Below, piece after piece: positions 28,309-38,500 of a stretch of DNA of 64,000 nt; positions within the stretch are counted from its first letter, which is position 1; every line of letters begins with the position of its first letter. The translations under genes were made by a program, and so were the position numbers. The stretch is taken from contig NZ_PJCF01000008.1 of the NCBI RefSeq assembly GCF_002835935.1, positions 156,373 to 220,372 on the forward strand. The letters are read 5' to 3'. This DNA is from Paraglaciecola sp. MB-3u-78. Its GTDB lineage: Bacteria > Pseudomonadota > Gammaproteobacteria > Enterobacterales > Alteromonadaceae. The notes under the pieces are model-generated. The model did not search any database. It had not been told where the DNA came from and saw only the letters and a list, made by a program, of their open reading frames with translations.

Positions 28309-29091
28309 ATGCCCAAACTTAACACAGCACTCATCACCGGTTCTTCAGAAGGCATTGGCCGCAGCTTTGCAGAGATATATGCAAAGAATGGACATGACTT
28401 AGTGTTAGTTGCGCGTAATGCCGCTAAGTTAATGGAGTTTGCCTCCGAACTAAAAGCAAAATACCCAGTTAATGTGCATGTCTTCGCCGCCGATTTGATC
28501 CCCATCGATGCAGCACAAAAATTATTTGAAGCGATTGCATTAAAAGAAATTAAAATTGACATATTAGTGAACAATGCAGGCATGATGCAAGTCGAAAAGT
28601 TAAGCCTTAGTGACTCACAGCAGCTCAATAATTTGTTGCAATTAAATATCCAGAGCTTGGTCAATATGACCCAACAATTTGTTAACCCCATGCTCGCCCG
28701 TGGCCAAGGAAAAATTGTCAATATAGGCTCTATTGCTAGTTTTATGCCCACACCTAATTTTGCAGCATACGGTGCCAGTAAAGCGTTTGTCTTATCTTTT
28801 TCAGAAGGTATCGCCGAAGAACTGCGAGGCACTGGAGTAAGCGTCACTTGTGTATGTCCCGGCATGACAGAAACCAAAATGCTCAGTCACGCTGATGGTT
28901 TTGAAAAATTTATTCCTAAGTTTTTAAAAGCCGACCCTATGGAACTTGCTGCACAAGCATATAAGGCAAGTATGAAAGGTGAGGTGGTATTTTTGGACAA
29001 GATAGCCAACAAATTATTAGTACAAATGGCCACACACTATCCTCGGTGGATGGTGCGCAGCGTTAACGGATTGTTTGCACGTTTTAAATAA
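28309..29091 (+). CDS. SDR family NAD(P)-dependent oxidoreductase
   Basis: This 260-residue protein is a DltE/YqjQ-type short-chain dehydrogenase. It has TGSSEGIGRSFAEIYAKNG at the N-terminus, VNNAGMMQVE, the serine in NIGSIASFMP and YGASKAFVLSFSEGIAEEL with the catalytic Tyr/Lys. Related proteins reduce long-chain acyl or aldehyde compounds, and the neighbouring wax-ester synthase cluster on the other strand makes a role in fatty aldehyde or alcohol metabolism possible, but that is inference from position. Confidence 0.85.
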   Translation: MPKLNTALITGSSEGIGRSFAEIYAKNGHDLVLVARNAAKLMEFASELKAKYPVNVHVFAADLIPIDAAQKLFEAIALKEIKIDILVNNAGMMQVEKLSLSDSQQLNNLLQLNIQSLVNMTQQFVNPMLARGQGKIVNIGSIASFMPTPNFAAYGASKAFVLSFSEGIAEELRGTGVSVTCVCPGMTETKMLSHADGFEKFIPKFLKADPMELAAQAYKASMKGEVVFLDKIANKLLVQMATHYPRWMVRSVNGLFARFK

Positions 29092-29093
29092 AG

Positions 29094-30020
29094 TCAGCTA
29101 GCCTTAATGTGATCCAATATCTGTTGGGTTATATCAGCATATAGTTGACTGGGTATGGTGTGCCCCATGCCTGGGTAGGTTTTTATTTTGGCATTGGGTA
29201 TAGCTTTAGCTGTGGCATACCCACAAGCAACAAGTACTAAAGGATCGTCCTCACCATGTAGGATTAAGCTGGGTACGGTTAAAGTATTTAGGGCTTCAGT
29301 TCTATCCGGTGAGTCCAAAATAGCCGCTAGTTGCCGGGTGTTGCCCGCAGGATTAAAACCTCGCTGTAATGCCCGCGTTATTAAACCAAGCACTTTTGGT
29401 TGATCAAATGGATAATAATTCCCCTGTATCATTCGCCACACATGCATGCCATAGGTAACTGCTTTATCAACATCTTTAGGAGGAGGTTTAAGCATTTTAA
29501 AGCTAAAGGCCGCAGACGGCTTGGGTAACTTCCTATTACCGGTAGTAGACATGATAGAAGTCAGACTTTTAACTCTGTGTGGGTGATGGATTGCAATTTC
29601 TTGAGCAATCATTCCGCCCATAGATGCACCCACTATATGTGCACTTTCAAGCTGTAATGCATCTAATAAGCCCACCGTATCTTGCATCATATCAGACAAT
29701 AAATAAGTGGCACCAAGTGGGCGTTTAAACACCGCATTTGTCAGTAAAGCAAGACTAGTGGGTGGAGGTATTGAGTCCAACCAAGTACTTTTGCCATTAT
29801 CCCGGTTATCAAACCTGATGACCCAATAACCCTGTGAGGCGAGTAATTTACAAAATTGTTCGTCCCAATAAATCATTTGGGTGGCTAACCCCATGATCAA
29901 TACAATGGCTGGATGACTTTTGTCTCCAAAACTATCGTAATTAATATGGAGGTTGTTAGCTGCAACCAACTGCTCGGGGTGGTGAGTGATAGAATTCAAA
30001 GGTGTCAAAACTCCTAGCAA
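29094..30020 (-). CDS. Alpha/beta fold hydrolase
   Basis: This 308-residue protein has the alpha/beta-hydrolase pattern: IVLIMGLATQMIYWDEQF with the oxyanion region, RFDNRDNGKST, the nucleophile serine in GASMGGMIAQEIA, Asp in HGEDDPL and His in GMGHTIPS. It belongs to the soluble esterase/peroxidase-like group. It is the last gene of a minus-strand run WS/DGAT - lipase - hydrolase, with a one-base gap to the lipase gene, so a role in neutral-lipid or ester breakdown is likely by context. Confidence 0.82.
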   Translation of the reverse strand: MLGVLTPLNSITHHPEQLVAANNLHINYDSFGDKSHPAIVLIMGLATQMIYWDEQFCKLLASQGYWVIRFDNRDNGKSTWLDSIPPPTSLALLTNAVFKRPLGATYLLSDMMQDTVGLLDALQLESAHIVGASMGGMIAQEIAIHHPHRVKSLTSIMSTTGNRKLPKPSAAFSFKMLKPPPKDVDKAVTYGMHVWRMIQGNYYPFDQPKVLGLITRALQRGFNPAGNTRQLAAILDSPDRTEALNTLTVPSLILHGEDDPLVLVACGYATAKAIPNAKIKTYPGMGHTIPSQLYADITQQILDHIKAS

Positions 30021-30021
30021 A

Positions 30022-30822
30022 TTAAACGTACTTTAGCTTGCCTGAAAACTGAGTTTTTTCAAGTTCAGCGTTTTTATATGGCTGCCAACTAGCTTCTGAT
30101 TGCGACAATCTATTCGCGACAATCCAAACAGCCTGTGGGTTGTGACCTAAACCAGAATGACTGCCTCGTACCTGAATATTTTCTGCTTGATGATGTGCTT
30201 CAATTCGGTGATTGATACAAGCTTGCCAATGAACAACACCATCAGTTTTAGAATATAATGCCGAATTTGGAACCGGTGGTGGGGTAAACATTTTTCTCAC
30301 CACATCTGGATTAGATTGAGAAACATTACCATTAATAAGTTCAAACAATCTTTCGACTGCGGGAGAAGACCCATGAGAACCATTGAATGGACTACCCAAT
30401 GTAATGACTTGGCGTACGCAATCTGGAATGATACGAGCAAGTTCTCTAGCCAAAATGCCACCCAAACTCCAGCCTATTAGGCTCACCTTCGCGTTGTGGA
30501 TCACCGATAACTCAATCACTCGATTAATTAATTGATCACTTAATACTTGTTCACCCCCGACTATATGGGTGCCTAGATTGCGGCCAAGTTCCCAGCCATA
30601 GGTGGCATAACCTTTACCTTTTAAAAAAGAGCGTATGGGTTTAGTGGAAAAATCACTGGCTAAAAAACCGGGAAGTACCATCACTGGGTGACCGTCACCA
30701 GAGGGAGCCCTCTTTAAAAAGGGTAACGCCGCACCGAACGCACTGAGTTCAATTAATGCTCTGCCTTCGCTGAACATATGCAATAAAGAGGGCCTCGGAA
30801 TATTAGGTAATACATGTTTCAT
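30022..30822 (-). CDS. Alpha/beta hydrolase (lipase/esterase-like)
   Basis: This 266-residue protein has VMVLPGFLASDFSTKPIRSFL and the nucleophile elbow LIGWSLGGILARELAR, followed by VITLGSPFNGSHGS, the pattern of bacterial lipases and PGAP1-like esterases. No signal peptide is visible, so it probably works in the cytoplasm. It begins 24 bases after the WS/DGAT gene on the same strand and overlaps nothing. Genes of this kind often accompany WS/DGAT genes in marine bacteria; the substrate here is unproven. Confidence 0.82.
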   Translation of the reverse strand: MKHVLPNIPRPSLLHMFSEGRALIELSAFGAALPFLKRAPSGDGHPVMVLPGFLASDFSTKPIRSFLKGKGYATYGWELGRNLGTHIVGGEQVLSDQLINRVIELSVIHNAKVSLIGWSLGGILARELARIIPDCVRQVITLGSPFNGSHGSSPAVERLFELINGNVSQSNPDVVRKMFTPPPVPNSALYSKTDGVVHWQACINHRIEAHHQAENIQVRGSHSGLGHNPQAVWIVANRLSQSEASWQPYKNAELEKTQFSGKLKYV

Positions 30823-30846
30823 AACAAATCCTATAATATTGTGTAA

Positions 30847-32295
30847 TTATTCACTTTTCATAAGCGCATCAATGGCTGCTTTGCCAGCTAGTTTTTCCTG
30901 AACTGCCAGTTCTAACTCATTCGCACTTTCGCGAATGTAACGTGTAAACATATCTAAATCTGGCATTAAGTTTGCTGAGCTTGTTGGGCTAATAGAAATG
31001 GTGCCGTTATAACTGCAAATAGGCATGATCAAACCCATACCATCAAAAATAGGGGCGGTCCCCATATTAACGATGAGCTTATGACCGGCAAGATAAATGG
31101 GTATTTGTGGCCCAGGTACATTGGTAATAACCACATTGAATAAAGGATTATGATGTTTGGCTATGGCCGCACGGGAGTAAAACCTCGCAGCCACACCTGC
31201 TAACCCAAACGGAATTAACTCAGCGTATCCCATTAAACTTTTTGCATCGATGGCATCTTGGTAAAGCTTACCTACCATAGTATTAATTTGAATTTTCTCA
31301 AATCGCTTAATAGGGTCTGCAACATCGGTAGCCAACTGCACATACATGGCAGATACTTGATTCCCCATCGCATTTTTTTGTTCTGCGGTTCTCGTGGATA
31401 CTGGCACCATGGCGACAAGTGGTTTATCGGGTAATTCACCTTTATTTAATAAGTAACGCCTCAGTGCTCCCGCACATATCGCTAATATCACGTCATTTAA
31501 GGTTGCCCCGTCTACCACTTTTCTGAGGGCCTTCACTCGGTGGATATCTAAAATAGTAGAATTCCACACACGTTCCATTTCAACGGTGTCATTAAACCTT
31601 GTTTTAGGTGCATTGAACGGCATAGTCGGCATTGATATACCTTGGGCTCGGGTCATGTAACCCGCCTTTAGCGTAGCTTTACCGGTATCCCACAGCAGAC
31701 CTGGAAGCTTAGTAGGCCGTGTAATAAAGTGATAGGCGCTTTTTGCCATCAATCCAACCGGCCCTGGGATCTCCTTGCGCTCCTTAGGTATGGCTGGTTT
31801 TGGTGACCTAGGTGTAGGTGATGCGTCAAATAACATAGACATCAAATCGGCTCCAGACTTACCATCAAATCCTGAATGATGTACTTTGCTTATCAAAGCC
31901 ACAGACCCTTTAGGCACTTGAGGGATAGAGTCTAAACCTTCAACGAATATAAATTCCCATAGAGGGCGATCTCGGTTTAGCTGTTGGGAAAACAATCTGG
32001 ATGCCAAATAACGTAGCTCTTTCCAACCCCCTGGACGGGGTAAGGCAGTACGGTGCATGTGCATATTGATATCAAAATCAGGATCTTCAACCCAATAGGG
32101 TCTATCTAGGCTAAGAGGCACCGTGACCAATTTTTGGGTAAGTTTTTCTACGGTATGCACACGTTCACTGACATATTGTCGAAAATCATCAAACTTAAGT
32201 GACCCTTCGATGACAGCCACAGCACCTATGTGCATAGGCATTTTGGGTGTTTCAAGATATAAAAAAGAAGCGTCTAGTCCAGAAAGCTCTTCCAT
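30847..32295 (-). CDS. Wax ester synthase/acyl-CoA:diacylglycerol acyltransferase (WS/DGAT)
   Basis: This 482-residue enzyme esterifies fatty alcohols or diacylglycerol with acyl-CoA, giving storage wax esters or triacylglycerol. The N-terminus LSGLDASFLYLETP and the catalytic HHSGFDG (HHxxxDG, near residue 139) are diagnostic, and the C-terminal half has NVVITNVPGPQIPIYLAG. Length is typical of the Marinobacter/Acinetobacter family. It leads a tight three-gene run with two hydrolases, suggesting that storage and mobilisation are encoded together. No fatty acyl-CoA reductase is in the window. Confidence 0.93.
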   Translation of the reverse strand: MEELSGLDASFLYLETPKMPMHIGAVAVIEGSLKFDDFRQYVSERVHTVEKLTQKLVTVPLSLDRPYWVEDPDFDINMHMHRTALPRPGGWKELRYLASRLFSQQLNRDRPLWEFIFVEGLDSIPQVPKGSVALISKVHHSGFDGKSGADLMSMLFDASPTPRSPKPAIPKERKEIPGPVGLMAKSAYHFITRPTKLPGLLWDTGKATLKAGYMTRAQGISMPTMPFNAPKTRFNDTVEMERVWNSTILDIHRVKALRKVVDGATLNDVILAICAGALRRYLLNKGELPDKPLVAMVPVSTRTAEQKNAMGNQVSAMYVQLATDVADPIKRFEKIQINTMVGKLYQDAIDAKSLMGYAELIPFGLAGVAARFYSRAAIAKHHNPLFNVVITNVPGPQIPIYLAGHKLIVNMGTAPIFDGMGLIMPICSYNGTISISPTSSANLMPDLDMFTRYIRESANELELAVQEKLAGKAAIDALMKSE

Positions 32296-32464
32296 AGGTA
32301 TGCCATTTACATTGTAAACTAGTTATTAAAACACCCTATATTTTTATCAATAAAAATCAACCTCTTTTATCCATACCCCTGTATACAAATCTAAATAAAA
32401 AGAAACTCACTTTTAAAATCATGAATGTTTATACTAGGTAATCTTTGACTTAAAAAAATAAACT

Positions 32465-33319
32465 ATGCCATCAATTCATCCTATAGATATCGCTAGAGTC
32501 GCCAGTCAGTCATTTGCCTTACCGGACATTTGTTTGCGTATTCGTTCAATGTTAGATGACGGTCAATCAAATTTAGAAGATATTAGTCGGTTCATTGAAT
32601 TGGATCCCTCTTTATCCTCTAAATTGCTTAAGTTAGCAAATAGTCCATTGTTTCGTTTTGAGTCACAGATTGATTCTTTAGCAAAAGCCATCAACATTAT
32701 TGGCGGCGAAGCCTTATATAACCTGATTATGGCAGAAACAGCCAGCTCTGCATTTGAACACTTCAGCAGCGACGTAATTGATTTAAAAAGGTTTTGGTTA
32801 CAAAGCATCTATGGGGCTTTAGTGGCAAAAAATTTGGCAAAGATGGTCAAAATAAGAGGCAGTGAACGCTTTTTTCTACTGGGTTTATTACACAATTTAG
32901 GCGAGTTGTTAGTTGCGGTTCAGGCCCCAGATTTAGCCATTAAGTGCAGCAAGTATGACGAAAAAACATCGCCTTGGAAGTTGCAACGTCAGGTCTTAGG
33001 TTTTGATTACGCAGATTGTAGCGCAAAACTTATGGAGTTTTGGCATTTACCTAGTCAATTATATATTCCGATGATGGATGTGCATAACGAAAATAAAGCA
33101 CTGGAAAACAAAGATGTCGCCATTATTTACACTGCGGTTCGTGCTGGTGTAGCAATGACACATGATAATTTATATTCAGCCAGCCAACTGATCACGCCTT
33201 TAGTGTTAAAATATTTGAATCTTGATCAAGAAGATTTAAAAGATGCCATTAAATTTGCATCCATGGAAGCTGATGGCGTATTGGCTGTAATGAACCCTTC
33301 ACTGAGCAAATATAAATAA
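32465..33319 (+). CDS. HDOD domain protein
   Basis: This 284-residue protein contains an HDOD domain (a catalytically dead HD-phosphohydrolase relative) with SLSSKLLKLANSPLFRF and FFLLGLLHNLGELLV. Such proteins act in signalling, for example near chemotaxis or c-di-GMP systems, but their biochemical activity is uncertain. No further domain is visible. It is divergent from WS/DGAT and followed by DUF481 genes; no functional link can be claimed. Confidence 0.85.
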   Translation: MPSIHPIDIARVASQSFALPDICLRIRSMLDDGQSNLEDISRFIELDPSLSSKLLKLANSPLFRFESQIDSLAKAINIIGGEALYNLIMAETASSAFEHFSSDVIDLKRFWLQSIYGALVAKNLAKMVKIRGSERFFLLGLLHNLGELLVAVQAPDLAIKCSKYDEKTSPWKLQRQVLGFDYADCSAKLMEFWHLPSQLYIPMMDVHNENKALENKDVAIIYTAVRAGVAMTHDNLYSASQLITPLVLKYLNLDQEDLKDAIKFASMEADGVLAVMNPSLSKYK

Positions 33320-33429
33320 ACCTTCAGATACAAGTATTTGTTGCACATTTTACATTTTACCTGTCCACATGCGTCATGATTTTATATATAATCTCACGTA
33401 AATTTTATTAAATTATCAATATTTACACC

Positions 33430-34257
33430 ATGATTTACACCATGAAGTGGATTTCACTCCTTTTAGTCATGCTCACAGCAGACGATGGTTTTGCTAAGCA
33501 AAACATCATGCACTCTCTTTATCTAGCAGATAGAACCGCTTTCGATGATGATGAATTGTCGGTAATTGGTGAGTTTGGTTTTTTGATGGCAAGTGGAAAT
33601 ACGAATACTTCGACTATCACCGCTAAAATAAATACCAGCCAAGAGTTAACAGCTTGGAGTTATCAAATTATTAGTAATGCTCTATACAAACAAAACCAAC
33701 AACAAGCTGATGGTGAAAAAAATAATGAAACATCAGCACAAAAACTATTCTTATCGGGTCAATTGGATCACAAACTGTCTGAGCCTGATGACCGACTTTT
33801 TATTTATGGCGAATATGAAAATAATCGCTTTAGTGGTTTTCGTTTTCAAGCGGCATTAGCAGCAGGATGGACTTCAAGGCTCTGGCACGATGACCAAAGC
33901 GAGTTTAAATATAGTGTTGGTCCAGGTTACGCTGTTTCTGAACTTGAAGAATACAACACCGAAGAAAACAACGTTGATGGAAACAACGTTGAAGAAAACA
34001 CCAATAATATTATTGTCAGGGCTGCGATGGAGTATAAAAGAAAGGTTTCTGACACCGCTACGTTTAGGCAATTTGTTAGCACTGAAGCTGACCAAGAATT
34101 TACCAAAACCAAATCTGAAACCTCGTTGTCTACAAAGTTGACCGGGGCTTTGGCTATGAAGTTAAGTTTTGTCATGAACCTCGATACTAGCGTTGGGCCT
34201 GATATTGAAGAGTTGGACACTGAAGCGGCGGTTACCTTGGTTTATCAGTTTTTTTAA
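33430..34257 (+). CDS. DUF481 family outer-membrane protein (paralog 1)
   Basis: This 275-residue protein has a signal-like N-terminus (ISLLLVMLTADDGFA) and an amphipathic beta-rich body: GEFGFLMASGNTNTSTI, YGEYENNRFSGFRFQ, SVGPGYAVSE and a final aromatic VTLVYQFF, which fits a small outer-membrane beta-barrel (salt-induced outer-membrane protein, YdiY-like). A low-complexity NNVDGNNVEENTNN insertion is specific to this copy. Two in-frame ATGs (33430, 33442) are equally possible starts. A clear paralog follows immediately. Confidence 0.82.
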   Translation: MIYTMKWISLLLVMLTADDGFAKQNIMHSLYLADRTAFDDDELSVIGEFGFLMASGNTNTSTITAKINTSQELTAWSYQIISNALYKQNQQQADGEKNNETSAQKLFLSGQLDHKLSEPDDRLFIYGEYENNRFSGFRFQAALAAGWTSRLWHDDQSEFKYSVGPGYAVSELEEYNTEENNVDGNNVEENTNNIIVRAAMEYKRKVSDTATFRQFVSTEADQEFTKTKSETSLSTKLTGALAMKLSFVMNLDTSVGPDIEELDTEAAVTLVYQFF

Positions 34258-34332
34258 AAGGTGATTAAGCTTTGGCAGCGCCATACAAAAGCACATCTAC
34301 TAATTTATATTTACACACTAAAGGATATACAA

Positions 34333-35055
34333 ATGAATAAACCTCTCATTTTACTTGGGTTATGTGCCGCTGGAAATGTATTTGCTGCAGACGAAGTAAA
34401 ATCCTTCTCTATGGATGGCGAATTTGGTTATATTGCAACAACAGGTAACACTGAAACAACGTCTATTAAAGGCAAGTTGTCTGCCCATCAAGAACTGACC
34501 CAGTGGAGCAATGACTTCACCCTAGAAGCGTTGTACAAAAAAGATCAAATCAATAATGTAGAACAAACAACTGCGCAAAAGTACTTTTTATCCGGCCAAG
34601 GTAACTACAAATTAGAAAACCCTGACCATCGTTTATTTGGTTTTGCCTCATATGAAGACGACAAATTTAGCAGCTTTAACTACCAAGCAACCCTAGCAGT
34701 TGGTTGGTCACAAAAAATGTGGGAAGACGATGCCAGTAAATTTAGTTACAGCATTGGTCCTGGTTACTCATTTGCTGAAACGAGTGAAGGTGAAGATCAA
34801 GATGGAGTGATTGTTAGGGCCGCTTTGGACTACCAATGGAAAATTTCTGACACCGCACAGTTCAAGCAATTGCTCAGTACTGAAGTCGGCAGTGACAATA
34901 CTAAGTCTAAATCGGAAACATCGGTATCTGCCCAAATCAGCGGCGGTTTATCCCTCAAGGTATCGCTTATCCTTGATCATAACTCTGATGTAGCTGACGA
35001 TATCGACAACCTAGATACCCAAACTGCAGTGACGCTGGTTTATAGTTTTTTCTAA
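34333..35055 (+). CDS. DUF481 family outer-membrane protein (paralog 2)
   Basis: This 240-residue paralog of the preceding gene has a clear signal peptide ending NVFAADE and the same barrel landmarks: GEFGYIATTGNTETTSI, FASYEDDKFSSFNYQ, SIGPGYSFAE and the C-terminal VTLVYSFF. ATG 34333 follows AAGGATATACAA and is preferred over ATG 34261, whose 24 extra residues do not look like a signal. The two genes arose by tandem duplication. Function is unknown; the E. coli relative YdiY is acid- or salt-inducible. Confidence 0.86.
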   Translation: MNKPLILLGLCAAGNVFAADEVKSFSMDGEFGYIATTGNTETTSIKGKLSAHQELTQWSNDFTLEALYKKDQINNVEQTTAQKYFLSGQGNYKLENPDHRLFGFASYEDDKFSSFNYQATLAVGWSQKMWEDDASKFSYSIGPGYSFAETSEGEDQDGVIVRAALDYQWKISDTAQFKQLLSTEVGSDNTKSKSETSVSAQISGGLSLKVSLILDHNSDVADDIDNLDTQTAVTLVYSFF

Positions 35056-35075
35056 GCACATAACAACTCAGATAT

Positions 35076-35109
35076 TTTCTATCTGGCCAGTCATTGCGCC
35101 AGATAGAAA
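35076..35109. terminator. Hairpin after the DUF481 pair
   Basis: TTTCTATCTGGC (35076-35087) and GCCAGATAGAAA (35098-35109) form a 12-bp perfect stem with a ten-base loop, 20 bases past the stop codon. There is no T tract after it, so it is either a weak terminator or an RNA-stabilising hairpin. Confidence 0.5.
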
Positions 35110-35267
35110 TGGTACCAATCACCATAAACAATGGAAATCAGCACTAGCGTGATCCCATAGGCGAAACAATATTATGAGTGATTGAACAGAAACACCGTAT
35201 CTAAACGATTACAACTTCTACGAGATTGGGCTATTGCGACTGCGACCTAGGCTATATAGTTTCAATT

Positions 35268-35477
35268 CTAATCCAACAGTACGAAGCTCCTCTCCTCCCC
35301 TACCCAACTATTCACAGCTGATTGGGTATAGGTAACAGGCGATAGCCAACCTGTATCGACATTTTCTAATGACAGTTTTGGATAGAAAAACCCGACCCTG
35401 GCTCGCCACCTCAATTTATGACTATTTAATGGTTTGTAACCGATCTGAGCTTGGGATATGCAATGTGTCATAAACAC
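35268..35477 (-). pseudogene. Fragment of an outer-membrane porin-like protein
   Basis: The 69-codon minus-strand frame contains RWRARVGFFYPKLSLENVDTGWLSP, continuing to SAVNSWVGEE, which resembles the conserved ARxGxFYPPxSLEN...WSSPYT...SAINTWIGEE segment of phosphate-selective-porin-like proteins. Nothing before or after it in the gap continues a barrel, so it appears to be a remnant of a lost gene downstream of fimV. The resemblance is from memory of the family and needs a search. Confidence 0.45.
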
Positions 35478-35576
35478 GCCATTTTTAGATTTCTCAGCCT
35501 TCCTGTTGGCTTAACTAAAATAATTCGTTAAGTAGTAAAAAACTACCTAACTTTAAGGGAGATCGCAATACAAACT

Positions 35577-38500
35577 CTAATCCAATTTATTTAAAATTGT
35601 TTTTACTTCAGCAATTTGTTCTGCACTGCCTTTTTGCAAAATTTCATCTAATAATTCTTTTGCTGAATCGTCTTCACCGATCTCAATGTAAGCATGGGCC
35701 AAGTCTAACTTAGCGCCTAAACCGTCGTCGGCGTCAACATCTATCATTTCGAGATTGTCTTGTTCATTGACGAAAGGCTCTAAGGGGATATCTAAATCTA
35801 ATGCTTTATCCATTTCATCATCAGAGTCAGCACCAAAGCTTTCATTTAGTAATGCCTCAACGTCCAAAAAGTCTTCTGTATCTTGTTCATTAACATCGTT
35901 ATCTTCACTTTCAGGCGTTTCATCCAATAAAGCGGCGATGTCAAACCCGGTATCATCATCGTCCAATGATGTGTCATCGTCCAAATCAATAGATTCGAGC
36001 ATTTCATCAAAGCTTGAGCCTTCAAGCTCTTCTATGATCCCATCCTCAGCAGCATTAGTCTGCTTTTGGTTAGGTTTGACGTCATCCTCGTCTAACCAAT
36101 CCCCCAACCCTGGTAAATCATCTAATTCATCACTACTCTTTTGTGATGACTCAAACGATAACCCATCGATAGTTTCATCAAATGCATTATCAAGTTCACT
36201 ATCGTCAAAATCTTCACTAGATTCATTATCATCTAGAGTTGGTGGCGAAGAAAATGGCTTACTTGGTTCATCTTTAGTGACAAAATCATCAGCCGAGAAC
36301 GCGAGATCATCAAGTGAACTAATAGAGGCAGGTTCGTTCGATGTAAGGTCTTCTAGCACCTCATCCAACTCTTCGTTCTCAAAATCTTCTAAGGCTTTTT
36401 CTAGCTGATCTTCATCTAATGTCGTGTCACTGTTGGCTGGTATATCGAAGTCTGTATCTAACTCTGTATCGAACTCATCTTCTTCATCAATACTGTCGTC
36501 AGTTAACGCTTCGAGTTCAGCTTTTGGCTCAGATAAGGCTTCAGCTTCAACCGCAGGCTCTGGCTCAACTGACTCTTCAGCTTCAACCGCAGGCTCTGGC
36601 TCAACTGACTCTTCAGCTTCAACGGCTGACTCTGGCTCAACTGACCCTTCAGCTTCAACGGCTGACTCTGGCTCAGCTAACCCTTCAGCTTCAACAACTG
36701 GCTCTGGCTCAACTGACTCTTCAGCTTCAACTAATGACTCTGGCTCAACTGACTCTTCAACTTCAACTACTGGCTCTGGCTCAACTGACTCTTCAGCTTC
36801 AACTACTGGCTCTGGCTCTGGCTCTGGCTCAACTAACTCTTCAGCTTCAACCGTTGACTCTGGCTCAACTGACTCTTCAACTTCAACTAACGCCTCTGGC
36901 TCAACTGACTCTTCAGCTTCAACGGCTGACTCTGGCTCAACTGACCCTTCAGCTTCAACGGCTGACTCTGGCTCAGCTAAACCTTCAGCTTCAACAGCTG
37001 GCTCTGGCTCAACTAACTCTTCAGCTTCAACTAATGACTCTGGCTCAACTGACTCTTCAGCTTCAACTACTGGCTCTGGCTCAACTAACTCTTCAGCTTC
37101 AACTAATGACTCTGGCTCAACTGACTCTTCAGCTTCAACCGTTGACTCTGGCTCAGCTAACACCTCAGTTTCAACCTCCGGCTCTGGCTCAACTGACGGT
37201 TTTTCTTCAACTGGTAGTTGTGCTTCATTTAGAACTTCAGATATATCAACTTCGATTTCATCCTCTGTAACTTCTATATCTTTTATATCTTCTTCATCAA
37301 ATTCATCGGCCAATACATCTTCATCAAGCTCTTCGGCTAAGTCTTCAAGCTTCTGAATACCAAGCTGCGGCTCCTCTACTCCGAGTAATTCTTCATCGTC
37401 TTCATCATCATCGTCAGGCAACATGGAACGCATTTGTTCAACTTGTTCCAGCTCGTCAATGAGAGTGCCGGTAACAGTATCTAGCTCTTCATTTTGAGAA
37501 ATAATTTCTTTATCGAGGCTCTGTAAAACTTCCTCATTGATATCTTCTGAGTCATCTATTAAAGAATTTTCGCTGATGTCATCTTGTGACTCATTAAGTA
37601 ATTCATCAATACTGATCTCAGGCGGCTCTTCATCATCTAACACAGATTCAGAAGCAGTTTCATCATCAACTGCAACAGGTAGTGACTCATCCTCCACATA
37701 TTCCATGTCATCAACTTCAGCATCGACTTGTGGTTCATCTTCCTCGATCGACATGTTTTCAAGATCAGAGTTATCTTCGTTGTCTTGTACTTCAGCTAAT
37801 AAATCGTCGTCTTCATCAAATAAACTATCTAAGTCATCTTGCTCAACAACCTCAGCACCGACTTCAAATTCTTCTTCAAGTAAATCATCTATACTGTCTC
37901 CCAAGGCATCATCTAACGATTCTTCAAGCTCTTCAGATAACACATCATCGGGTAGGTCGTCATCCCGAAACAAGTTATCATCGTCTAATTCATCATCGGT
38001 ATCTGCGGACAGCTCAGCACTTAGTGCGTCTGACAAATCATCCATTTCGGCGGCGAGAGGATCCAAAGAAAATTCATCCACATCATCATCTTCTGGTGTA
38101 ACAACCGCAGGGGTTTTATGCTTAATCATCCAAAAAGCAAAAGCAGTAAGGACTAATAAAACCGGTAATGTGAACAACAATATCAGCATAATCGGATTAT
38201 CTAACCAAGACGCGTTTTTTTCCGCCATTTGCGCATCTTTTAGCGCATCATCTTGACGAGATTTCACTAACAGCTCTTCAATACTTTCGCCAATTTGATT
38301 CATTTGCAGAGTCTTTTGTTGTTCCTCACTGCGCATTTCATCAATGTCGGCATTAACTTTATTGAGTCTTTCAGATAACTTTTTATTCTCATCCAGAATG
38401 CTTTGCACACTGTTTATAGATTCGGAAAATTGTTTCCGAATGGCCATAAACTGGCGATTTTGTGCCTCGTCAATCGCTCCTAATTTTTGCTCTATCAATT

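Noticed and set aside
36419..37356. Long plus-strand open frames (283 and 310 codons) opposite fimV
   Set aside because: They are the reverse reading of the 36-bp tandem repeat (Gln/Leu- or Ser/Thr/Gly-rich low complexity) and have no independent start context; fimV explains the region.
35755..38256. Other plus-strand Ser-rich frames opposite the acidic fimV region
   Set aside because: Acidic Glu/Asp codons read backwards give Ser/Leu-rich frames without stops; this is a codon-composition artefact.
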